A stretch of DNA of 64,000 nucleotides, taken from RYN-428 sp035551995 (GTDB lineage: Bacteria; Planctomycetota; Phycisphaerae; Tepidisphaerales; Tepidisphaeraceae). The stretch spans positions 1 through 64,000 of the forward strand of contig DASZME010000065.1 of NCBI GenBank assembly GCA_035551995.1, in the 5' to 3' direction. Within the stretch, counting starts at the first letter, position 1. Each line of letters starts with the position of its first letter. This document shows, piece by piece, positions 44,891-52,563 of the stretch. The position numbers were made by a program, and so were the translations under genes. The notes below the pieces were generated by a model, which made no database searches, was not told the DNA's origin, and saw only the letters and a program-made list of their open reading frames with translations.

Positions 44891-46018
44891 CTAATTGCCC
44901 GGCCCTTTCCCGCTATAAACCGGCAAATAACGGTTTGGCATCTGCAAGATGATCAACGCCATCGATGTCGCGTAGGCATCACCGGCTTCTCCGTTCCAGT
45001 TTCCGGCGGCTTTGTCCTGGCGTTCGATCAGTTGATCTCGTATCGCGGGATAAAACTCTTTCCAGTAAGACCCGCCCGCGAGAAACATCGCCTGGACGGC
45101 GTAATAGTTCCCATAAAAGTACATTCCCTCCGCGGCCTGCTCGCCGGAGCCGGGCGTGTAGCGGGCGAGATAATGCAGGCCGCGTTCGAGGTCGTCGCCC
45201 TGGAAAACGCCGGCGTAATACAACGCCGCTACCCCGGCGGCCGATCGGGCGTAGCCGCTGCCGGCGCCGTGCATGTCGGCCTGGTAGCAGAAGCCGCCGT
45301 CGGGATTCTGGCACGATCGGACGTATTTCACGGCCTGATCGATCACGCTTTTTTCCACTTTCACCCCCGCGTCACGGGCGGCGCGAAGAGCCATGATCTG
45401 GCAAATCGTCACCGAAATGTCGGCGTCATACGGCACCGGCATGTATCGCCAACCGCCTTCGGAATTCTGCGTGCGCTCGATGAGGTGGACGGCTTTGATC
45501 AGTTTTTCTTTCACTTGTTCATCGCCGGTCATTCCGTAAATTTCGCCGAGAAAAAGCGTGGCAAAACCGTGGCCGTACATCGGGCCGTGCGATGAGTCCG
45601 ACGCGATCAAGCCACTCTCCTGGCAGCTTTCCAGGACGAAATCCAGGCAGCGTTGGACTTGTTTTCCGTGTTTACCGCGGCCGGGCAGGCTCCCCGACTG
45701 CATAAACGCCAGGCCGGCCAGCGCCGTGATTCCCGAGTGATGAGAATCCTGGCCGCTATAGGGGCTGCCGCCGTAGCCGCCGTCCTCGGCTTGCTGATCG
45801 GCCAGCCAGCCGAGACCTCGGGTTACGCATTCTTGCTGAGCGGGCGTAATTTCGTCGCCGCGCACGCTGTTGGGTTGCGCGGCGAGCGTGGAACTGGAAG
45901 CGGACGCGGGAGCGGGATTATTCGTGGGAGCCAATGTTTCGGCTCGAGAGAGCGGGATGACTGCCCCGCAAGCGGTGAGTGTCGCCGCCACCAGAGAACC
46001 GGCAAGCAGACTACGCAT
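44891..46018 (-). CDS. Secreted prenyltransferase/squalene-cyclase-like repeat protein
   Basis: 375 aa from ATG 46018. The signal is MRSLLAGSLVAATLTACGAV, with a possible lipobox at TACG. The rest is alpha-alpha toroid repeats: GLGWLADQQAEDGGYG, HLIERTQNSEGGWRY, KYVRSCQNPDGGFCY and YFYGNYYAVQAMFLAGGSYW. The acidic catalytic motif of true squalene-hopene cyclases (DxDD) is not seen, so it is likely a non-catalytic binding or structural member, a type common in planctomycetes. Confidence 0.88.
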   Translation of the reverse strand: MRSLLAGSLVAATLTACGAVIPLSRAETLAPTNNPAPASASSSTLAAQPNSVRGDEITPAQQECVTRGLGWLADQQAEDGGYGGSPYSGQDSHHSGITALAGLAFMQSGSLPGRGKHGKQVQRCLDFVLESCQESGLIASDSSHGPMYGHGFATLFLGEIYGMTGDEQVKEKLIKAVHLIERTQNSEGGWRYMPVPYDADISVTICQIMALRAARDAGVKVEKSVIDQAVKYVRSCQNPDGGFCYQADMHGAGSGYARSAAGVAALYYAGVFQGDDLERGLHYLARYTPGSGEQAAEGMYFYGNYYAVQAMFLAGGSYWKEFYPAIRDQLIERQDKAAGNWNGEAGDAYATSMALIILQMPNRYLPVYSGKGPGN

Positions 46019-46362
46019 AGGTTTTTGCCGAGGTGGGATCCTTCCCAACGCGGGCTTCGGACGGAAAAAACTGGCGGCGCACCACGGCGGAGCGTCGCTC
46101 CCGTCCGTTCCAAAGCCCACTCCCCAGCCTCCGGAAACCAGCAGATACAACCGGCGTGCCGCGCCGCCCCGGGCGCCAACATCCTATACAATCTCAGGTT
46201 TTTACGCCGAAAACCCCGGCAAACATTTCGCTCATGGCATCACAAAGGGGCAGGTTCAGCTCGATTGCGTAAACAATGGGCGAAATGCCAAGAGCGGTGA
46301 TTCGCTTCTGTTGCATAAGATGCGCACGGGCCTGTTGCAGGCGCCGATTCCAAGAGTCATCG
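46019..46362. other. Intergenic region upstream of the repeat protein
   Basis: 344 bp following the B12/GTPase didomain gene and preceding the squalene-cyclase-like gene, both on the minus strand. It probably holds the promoter of the latter. No part of a mutase domain or other coding remnant is recognisable in the minus-strand frames. Confidence 0.4.
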
Positions 46363-47520
46363 TCATTGTGACGACAGCGTCTGAAACAATTTATTGACAC
46401 CCGAATCGCGATGGCGCTTAGCGACCGTGGCGACCAACCGCTGATCGCGATGGTTCATCGCAAGGCGGCGATCGACCTCCGACGACGCGGTTTTGGCGCC
46501 CGCCATGTCGCTCTTGTTGACGACAATTACGTCCGCCGCATCGAGCATGGCGATCTTTTGCAGTTGTAGTCGGCTCCCATATTCAGGGCTCATGACGAAG
46601 ACCGTTTGATCGACCGTCCCCGGCACAAACGGGACGGCTTCCTGGCCGATCCCCACCGTCTCGACGAGGATGACGTCAAAAGCGCCGCCGACTCGGTTCT
46701 CCTTCAGTATTTTCAGGCAGCGCTCGGTAGCTGGAGATAATCCTCCCGATCGGCCGCTTGTGGCCAGACTGCGCATGAAGACGCGGTCGGACTGACAATA
46801 CAGCATCGCGGCCCGATCGCCGAGGAGGGCGCCGGCGCCAACGATGCTGGGATCGTGAGAGAGCACGGCGATCCGCATGCCGGCGTTTTCATTCAGAAAG
46901 CGCAGGACCAATTCGTCAATCAGCGTGGTTTTCCCGGCCCCGCCCGGTCCGCAGACGCCGATCACGCGCTGCCGGGAAATGGGCGCATTCGATTTCGACC
47001 CGGCTTTTCTTCCCATCAAGGCGGCTTTCGTAAGCGAGGTTTTCGTCAAGAGTCGCGCAAGGCGATGATCGGCGTGCGATCGCGTCGCCGCCGCGGTCGG
47101 CGCCGGCCCGCCCCATTTCTCCGAGACGAAGTCCACCATCTCGTCGAGCGGCGTTCCCGCGAAAAAGATGCGGCTCACGCCTTTTCTCTTCATGACGCGC
47201 TCGTCGGCGCGCGTGATCGTCCCGCCGCCGCCCCCGAAAACGCCGATGTCCGCCGCGCCGTACTCTTTAAGCCGATCGATCACCTCGGCGAAAAATTCCA
47301 CATGACCGCCGTTGTAACTGGAGATGCCGATCGCCCGCACGTCTTCCTGCACCGCCGCCCGGGCGATGTCGCGGGCCGAGCGGTGGTAGCCGAGATAAAT
47401 CACCTCGATCCCGCGGCGGATGAATTCCAGATTGATGGTGCTGATGGCGCTGTCATGCCCATCGCAGATCGGAACGGCGGTGAGAAGACGAATCACCGAA
47501 TCTGAATTCTTAGCTCGCAT
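46363..47520 (-). CDS. B12-binding plus MeaB-like GTPase didomain protein (IcmF N-terminal half, no mutase)
   Basis: 385 aa from ATG 47520. Residues 1-130 form a cobalamin-binding domain with D20-G-H22-D (the base-off His) and GVFGGGGGTITRADE. Residues 185-385 form a G3E/MeaB-type GTPase: P-loop GPGGAGKTTL (191-200), DVILVETVGIGQE (switch region) and VVNKSDMAG (base specificity). Domain order equals the N-terminal half of the fused isobutyryl-CoA mutase IcmF, but the linker and mutase barrel are absent and the frame stops cleanly. It could be a stand-alone metallochaperone for a separately encoded mutase. Starts 4 bp after astB. Confidence 0.88.
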   Translation of the reverse strand: MRAKNSDSVIRLLTAVPICDGHDSAISTINLEFIRRGIEVIYLGYHRSARDIARAAVQEDVRAIGISSYNGGHVEFFAEVIDRLKEYGAADIGVFGGGGGTITRADERVMKRKGVSRIFFAGTPLDEMVDFVSEKWGGPAPTAAATRSHADHRLARLLTKTSLTKAALMGRKAGSKSNAPISRQRVIGVCGPGGAGKTTLIDELVLRFLNENAGMRIAVLSHDPSIVGAGALLGDRAAMLYCQSDRVFMRSLATSGRSGGLSPATERCLKILKENRVGGAFDVILVETVGIGQEAVPFVPGTVDQTVFVMSPEYGSRLQLQKIAMLDAADVIVVNKSDMAGAKTASSEVDRRLAMNHRDQRLVATVAKRHRDSGVNKLFQTLSSQ

Positions 47521-47524
47521 GTGT

Positions 47525-48889
47525 TCAGGCGCCTTGAAAGGGGTAGATCGATCCGACGCCAAGCAGCGCCGTCAGCTCGTCCAGCGCGTCGCGGCTCTCG
47601 ATCGCGAGTTTTGGATCGGCCAGATCCGCGGCGCTCAACCTGTCGCGATAATGACGCCGTACCCAATCCGTCAGCGCGACGTATAACGCATCGGTAAGAA
47701 ATACAGCCGACGTGATCGCGGCCCGCTCCCGATCGGTCAGCGCGACGCGAAGCCGCAGGCAGGCCGGCCCGCCGCCGTTGTTCATGCTCTGGCGAACGTC
47801 GATGAAATGCACGGAGGCGATCGGCGTTCGCATCTGGGGCAATTGCGTAATGAACGCGCGGGCGCTGGCGACCCGCTCGCACTCGGCCGGGCAAATCAAC
47901 GCCATCGTCCCGTCGGCGAGCGTGACGAGCTGGCTGTTGAATAAATACGACGTCACGGCGTCCGCCAGCGGAACCTGTTTTTCCGACACTTCGATCGACG
48001 TCAAGTCTCGTCCCGTCCGCTTTCGATAAGCCGACTCGATTACCGCGCGCGCCCCGGCCCGATCGGCGAACGCCGATTCATGCCAAAACAACACGTTTTG
48101 GTTTCCCACCGCGGCCACATCGTTGTGAAAGACGCCCGCGTCGATCGCCAGCGGATTTTGCCGGACAAACAGCGTCGATTCGGGATTCAACCCATGCAAC
48201 CGGGCGACGGCGGCGGAGGCTTGCAGCGTCTGACGAGCCGGAAACATCCGGGGACCGACGGCGCCGATCTCCGTCGAGGATCGACCGTAAACGAAAATTT
48301 CGACGCCGCCGCCTCCGTCCGCCGGAGCGAGCCGAACATGGTTGGCCGCCCCCTCGTCCGCCAACTGCGTGCAGGCCGGCAGCGGCGAATGATGCGCAAA
48401 AATCGATTCGTCGCGAAAGATCGCGCGCAGGATTCTCGATGTCGTCGGCGGCTCGAGCGATCGATGGAATTGGCTTACCAGGTTGGCCGGCGTGAAGTGA
48501 ACGCGGCGATCGCGCGTGTCGGCGGCGGGCGAGACCGTCGCGGCGTTGGCCGCCCACATGCCTGACGCGCTGCAGCACGCCGCGAGCACGCCGGGATCTT
48601 CGCGACCGGCGGATGCCAACGCATCGGCGTCGCTTCCGCTAAACCCCAGCCGCCGAAGCGCCGAGAGATCCGGCCGTTCCTGCGGCGGGAGGACCGCCTG
48701 CCGCACGCCCAGGTCGGCGAGAAATTTCATCTTCGCAAGCCCCTCGAGCGCCGCTTGCCTTGGATTGGAAATCATTCCCCCATGACGTCGCGAAGCGAGA
48801 TTGCCGTGGGCGAGGCCGGCGTAATTGTGCGTTGGGCCGATCAGCCCATCGAAGTTGATTTCCCGCTCGGGTTCAATGACGGGAGTCAT
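47525..48889 (-). CDS. astB: N-succinylarginine dihydrolase
   Basis: 454 aa from ATG 48889, preceded by GGTGA; a TTG further upstream is possible. Converts N2-succinylarginine to succinylornithine, ammonia and CO2. Family motifs: NFDGLIGPTHNYAGLAHGN at the start, RRVHFTPANLVSQFHRSLEP, HNDVAAVGNQNVLFWHE and the catalytic Cys in NNGGGPACLRLRVAL. No other arginine succinyltransferase pathway genes are nearby. It is followed by the B12/GTPase gene on the same strand. Confidence 0.94.
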   Translation of the reverse strand: MTPVIEPEREINFDGLIGPTHNYAGLAHGNLASRRHGGMISNPRQAALEGLAKMKFLADLGVRQAVLPPQERPDLSALRRLGFSGSDADALASAGREDPGVLAACCSASGMWAANAATVSPAADTRDRRVHFTPANLVSQFHRSLEPPTTSRILRAIFRDESIFAHHSPLPACTQLADEGAANHVRLAPADGGGGVEIFVYGRSSTEIGAVGPRMFPARQTLQASAAVARLHGLNPESTLFVRQNPLAIDAGVFHNDVAAVGNQNVLFWHESAFADRAGARAVIESAYRKRTGRDLTSIEVSEKQVPLADAVTSYLFNSQLVTLADGTMALICPAECERVASARAFITQLPQMRTPIASVHFIDVRQSMNNGGGPACLRLRVALTDRERAAITSAVFLTDALYVALTDWVRRHYRDRLSAADLADPKLAIESRDALDELTALLGVGSIYPFQGA

Positions 48890-48968
48890 GTTTTTTTCAC
48901 CGGCGTCAAACTTCAAAGCTCGAAGAAACGGTCAATTCAGGGCATTTTTTAGGTTGATGGAGCGTACA

Positions 48969-49020
48969 CTGGTCGCGAAACTCGCCCCGCAAGCGGGGCC
49001 GCTAAACTCGGGAGCGCTAC
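48969..49020 (+). repeat. Dispersed palindromic repeat, copy 2 (best preserved)
   Basis: CTGGTCGCGAAACTCGCCCC, then GCAAGCGGGGCCGCTAAACT. The core GCCCCGC-AA-GCGGGGC (48984-48999) is a perfect palindrome. Related copies are at 31151, 38046 and 44825. Placed between the zinc-ribbon gene and astB. Confidence 0.7.
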
Positions 49021-49105
49021 CGAAAGCCGATAATGGTGTAATGGTCGCGCCGGGACCAACGGGCGTCGGAAACGAGGACATTTCGCTCGCCGTCGTGAAA
49101 GCGGA

Positions 49106-49348
49106 TCACGGCGCGGCATCGATGTGATGAAGCTGCGTCGCCCGCGCGATCAGCCGCAGTGCTTGACGGAGATTTCCCGAGCGAAGCGCCTCGCGGCTCT
49201 GTTGTCTAGCCGCCCATGCGCTGGCGGCGGCACGCATCAATAAGCTTAGGTCGGTGCCGCAGCGCAAGCAGACCGAGGCGCCGCGGAAACGAGCCCGGCA
49301 GACCGGACACGTCAGCGCCGGAGAAACCGGCGGCACAGCCGTATTCAT
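49106..49348 (-). CDS. Small zinc-ribbon protein of the Hsp70 cassette
   Basis: 80 aa; starts inside the end of the DnaK-like gene (ATGA overlap), so it is translationally coupled. The zinc ribbon is CPVCRARF...CLRCGTDLS with two C-x-x-C pairs at residues about 19-22 and 33-36. A helical, TPR-like tail follows (AWAARQQSREALRSGNLRQA). It may be a co-chaperone or client adaptor; not a named family. Confidence 0.8.
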   Translation of the reverse strand: MNTAVPPVSPALTCPVCRARFRGASVCLRCGTDLSLLMRAAASAWAARQQSREALRSGNLRQALRLIARATQLHHIDAAP

Positions 49349-51234
49349 CGGCCCTCCACGAAAAAGAGAAATTCGCTCAGCATCTTCGTCGCCGCGGCCA
49401 CCGCGCTGGAATCATCGGCGGCCAACGCGGACTCGACGTCTTCGATGAAACCGATCGCTTCTTCCTGATCGTCGGCATGCATGGCCGGGATTTTCTCCCG
49501 GCACCGCGCGACCAGCGCTCGCGGATCATCGGCGACCGCGCTTGCCGACACCTCGGCGTTGGCCGGCGCCGTCGCCGTTTCATTCGTGGTCTGCGTCGAG
49601 ACCCCCGGCCCGGTTCCCGTCGCCGCCGGTCCGGAAAGAGAACCGAATTCATCCACCTCGGCGGATTCGGCGGTTGCCGCGCCGTCGATCACCTCTTCCG
49701 GATCTTCGGTCACGCGGTTGGCGAAGAGGCGGTCGAGCTGATCGCGGCCGCGCGCCAATTCCGTCGAATTTCGCTGAAGCGTGGCGCCGGTGATCGCGAC
49801 GTGCTTGCTCAGGCCCGTCTTCTTTTCGATTGCCGTCACGTGGAGAATGCCGTCCACGTCCAGTCGCATGCGGCAAAGCACCACGTTGGGACCGCCGATC
49901 GGCTGAAGCCCGTCGATTTCAAAATGGCCGACATGAACGTTGCGGAGGGCGTCGGAATTATCGCCCTGGTACACGTCAAGATGAACTTCGGTCTGATAAT
50001 CGGCGGCGGTTTGGTATTCTTCGGTGCGGGTGACCGGCAGCGGGGTGTTTCGCCGGATCACCGGATGATAACAATGCGGATAGGGCCGCCCGTCACGCTC
50101 TCCCAGATAACTGATTCCGAAGGAATAAGGAGAAACGTCCACCAGCACTCGCTGGACGTCATGTCCCCCCAGCCGGCTCGCCAATACGCCGGCGCCGAGG
50201 GCGACGCACAGATCGGGATGAAGATCGGTGCGGGGCGCTTTGCCGCACATCTGCTCCAGTAGCTTCAACACCAACGGCGTGCGGGTCGAACCGCCGACCA
50301 GCAGCACCGCGTCCACCGCCTGCGGAAGCAAGCCCGCGTCGCTCAGCGCCTTGGACGCGCTATCCAGCGTCTGATCCAGCAGGGGTCGGATCATCTCTTC
50401 ATATTTCTCGCGGGAAATTTCGACGTCCAGATGCAACGGCCGGCCATCGACCTGAATCAACGATTCTTCCAGAACGCGGGCGTAAGGCTCGTAGCTGAGC
50501 TGTTTCTTGGCCGCTTCGGCCGCCCACCACAAGCGGGCGTAAGCCGCGGGATTTTTGTCGCGAAGATCGATGTTGTGCCGCTGGCGGAACGTCTCCAGGA
50601 GATGATCGACCAGTTTTTGGTCGAAGTCGTCGCCGCCAAGTTGATTGTTGCCGTGGCTAGCGAGCACTTCGGTGACTTCGCCTTCGATGCGAACGATCGA
50701 AACGTCCAGCGTTCCGCCGCCGAGGTCGTAGATCATGACCGTTCGGCCCGACTCGACGGCGTCGAGCCCGTAAGCGAGGCTCGCGGCGGTAGGCTCGTTG
50801 ACGATGCGCACGACTTCCAATCCCGCCAGCTCGCCCGCCTCGCGCGTAGCCGTTCGCTGCGCGTCGGAGAAGTAGGCCGGCACGGTGATGACGGCTTTGC
50901 GCACCGTCTCTCCCAAGCGCGCCGATGCCCATCGCGCCAGTTCGCGCAGGATCAGCGCCGATATTTCCGGCGGCGTGAACGTCTTGTCTCCCAGGGTCAC
51001 TTTCTGGTTCGTGCCCATCAGCCGTTTCACGCTCTTGATCGTCCGCTCGGGATAAAGCAGCGACTGATTGCGCGCCGCCTGCCCGATCAGCAGGTCGCCC
51101 GACGGCGACAGCGCCACGCACGACGGCAGCATTAACTGCGATCCGTTTCCCAGAACCTGCGGCTTTCCGTCGACGAACGCCGCGATTTCCGAGTTCGTCG
51201 TCCCAAGATCGATTCCAACGATGACTTCCGGCAT
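49345..51234 (-). CDS. DnaK-like Hsp70 chaperone (accessory paralogue)
   Basis: 629 aa from ATG 51234. The ATPase domain is intact: VGIDLGTTNSEIAAFVDGK, MIYDLGGGTLDVSIVRIEG, VRIVNEPTAASLAYGLD and DAVLLVGGSTRTPLVLKLLE. The substrate-binding part has IRRNTPLPVTRTEEYQT and VDGILHVTAIEKKTGL. The C-terminal lid (about 520-629) is Ala/Thr-rich, diverges from housekeeping DnaK and lacks an EEVD-like end. Operates with the GrpE-like and J proteins encoded just upstream. Confidence 0.93.
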   Translation of the reverse strand: MPEVIVGIDLGTTNSEIAAFVDGKPQVLGNGSQLMLPSCVALSPSGDLLIGQAARNQSLLYPERTIKSVKRLMGTNQKVTLGDKTFTPPEISALILRELARWASARLGETVRKAVITVPAYFSDAQRTATREAGELAGLEVVRIVNEPTAASLAYGLDAVESGRTVMIYDLGGGTLDVSIVRIEGEVTEVLASHGNNQLGGDDFDQKLVDHLLETFRQRHNIDLRDKNPAAYARLWWAAEAAKKQLSYEPYARVLEESLIQVDGRPLHLDVEISREKYEEMIRPLLDQTLDSASKALSDAGLLPQAVDAVLLVGGSTRTPLVLKLLEQMCGKAPRTDLHPDLCVALGAGVLASRLGGHDVQRVLVDVSPYSFGISYLGERDGRPYPHCYHPVIRRNTPLPVTRTEEYQTAADYQTEVHLDVYQGDNSDALRNVHVGHFEIDGLQPIGGPNVVLCRMRLDVDGILHVTAIEKKTGLSKHVAITGATLQRNSTELARGRDQLDRLFANRVTEDPEEVIDGAATAESAEVDEFGSLSGPAATGTGPGVSTQTTNETATAPANAEVSASAVADDPRALVARCREKIPAMHADDQEEAIGFIEDVESALAADDSSAVAAATKMLSEFLFFVEGR

Positions 51235-51318
51235 TGCAGTTCTCCATTCCGCGGGATCAAGCGCGCCCGGCCTTTCCACGATCGGTCATTGCTGCGATCG
51301 CTTGAGCGACCGCGAACA

Positions 51319-52227
51319 TCATACGTTTCTGCACACTTTTACCTGTGCCGTCGTCAGGACCCGGCCATGCAGCAGGTATCCGTTTTTGTAAACTTCAAGC
51401 ACGGTCCCGTCGGCCACGCCCGGCGCCGGCTGCACCTCGATGACCGCCATCGATTCGGGGTCGAACGTTTCCCCCTCGGCCGCGATGCGCTCGACGCCCC
51501 ACTGGACGAATGCCGCGTCGATCCGCGACAGCGTCAACCGATAACCTTCTTCGATCGCCTCGGCGGCGTCAACCAGCGCCGCGTCCTGGCCGCCGTCGCC
51601 AAGCAGGCGCCGGCGCCAACCGGCAGGCCGCCGCGACTGAAGCGTCTCGATGGCTTTTTCAAACGTACCCATCCCTCGTTCCAGCCGATCGTAAAGATCG
51701 AACATGACCGACAGGACTTCCTTTGTTTTCGGTCCCGCGGCCTGCGAGTCGGCCGCGGCGCGCCGGGCGATATCCTGAATCACCATTCCCTGAGCGCCTT
51801 CGATTCGCTCCAACCGCCCCGGCAATTGACCCAGCGGCGCCAGCGCATCGGTCAGGCTTTTGAAAGTTCGGCCTTGAAGGCGAACCTCTCCGCTTAGCGT
51901 CGTCAGCGCGGAAAACAGGGAATACAGGTCCGACGCCAAACCTTCGCCCCGCGCCGGCTCTTGCCGAGCGTCGTCGATAATTTCCGCGGGAATCCCTTCC
52001 GGGGGCGCCTCGCCCTCGGCCATCCGATCCAACCATCGCTCGAACTGCTCGACCAACTTCCGGCGGGCGGGCGGCTCGATGGATTCGGCCGACGGGCCGG
52101 GCTCCGATATTTCACCGGCGTCGCCGGGCAACATCATCGCGATTGAGTCGCCCGCCTCGGCGGTGGCGTTTGGATCCGCGGCGGCCGGGAGCTCGACACG
52201 CGTCTCGTTGCATTGTACTTCGTTCAC
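51319..52227 (-). CDS. GrpE-like nucleotide exchange factor, divergent
   Basis: 302 aa from GTG 52227, which overlaps the J-protein stop (GTGA) and has AAGGAGAAG eight bases upstream. The C-terminal 60 residues match the GrpE beta-wing: GETFDPESMAVIEVQPAPGV, then GTVLEVYKNGYLLHGRVL and TTAQVKV. Before it is a coiled-coil-like helix (TKEVLSVMFDLYDRLERGMG). The N-terminal 150 residues are acidic and unlike GrpE. Likely drives ADP release from the neighbouring DnaK-like protein. Confidence 0.87.
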   Translation of the reverse strand: MNEVQCNETRVELPAAADPNATAEAGDSIAMMLPGDAGEISEPGPSAESIEPPARRKLVEQFERWLDRMAEGEAPPEGIPAEIIDDARQEPARGEGLASDLYSLFSALTTLSGEVRLQGRTFKSLTDALAPLGQLPGRLERIEGAQGMVIQDIARRAAADSQAAGPKTKEVLSVMFDLYDRLERGMGTFEKAIETLQSRRPAGWRRRLLGDGGQDAALVDAAEAIEEGYRLTLSRIDAAFVQWGVERIAAEGETFDPESMAVIEVQPAPGVADGTVLEVYKNGYLLHGRVLTTAQVKVCRNV

Positions 52228-52547
52228 GGCCGCTTCTCCTTCAACAGGGCCAACCACAGATCCGGTCCGATGAAGCGGCGTCGCATGCTCGACTCCTGAT
52301 CGAGGATTTCGCTGAACGGGGCCAACGGGTCCGGCCCCTGCAAGACCTGGAGAACCATGCGGAGGGGATCGCGCATGAATTCGTACGCATCGCGAATGCG
52401 CTCGAATTGATCGGGATCTCGGTCAGGCGGATGCAGCGTAACCTGGGCGAGATAAGCCGAACGCACCTGCGCCTCGGTCGCGTTCTCGGCGATTCCCAGT
52501 GTTTTGGCCGCTTGGGCCGAGGTTAAATTCGTTCCTTGAGCTATCAT
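52224..52547 (-). CDS. J-domain co-chaperone with HPPD variant motif
   Basis: 107 aa. The J-domain spans about residues 10-65: AAKTLGIAENATEAQVRSAY (helix II), the loop LHPPDRDPDQF in place of the canonical H-P-D, and FERIRDAYEFMRDPLRMVL (helix III). No Gly/Phe or zinc region follows. It is coupled to the GrpE-like gene by overlapping codons and lies 16 bp after the helical-repeat gene. Expected to stimulate the ATPase of the cassette's Hsp70. Confidence 0.85.
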   Translation of the reverse strand: MIAQGTNLTSAQAAKTLGIAENATEAQVRSAYLAQVTLHPPDRDPDQFERIRDAYEFMRDPLRMVLQVLQGPDPLAPFSEILDQESSMRRRFIGPDLWLALLKEKRP

Positions 52548-52563
52548 GATTCGCTCGCCGTCA

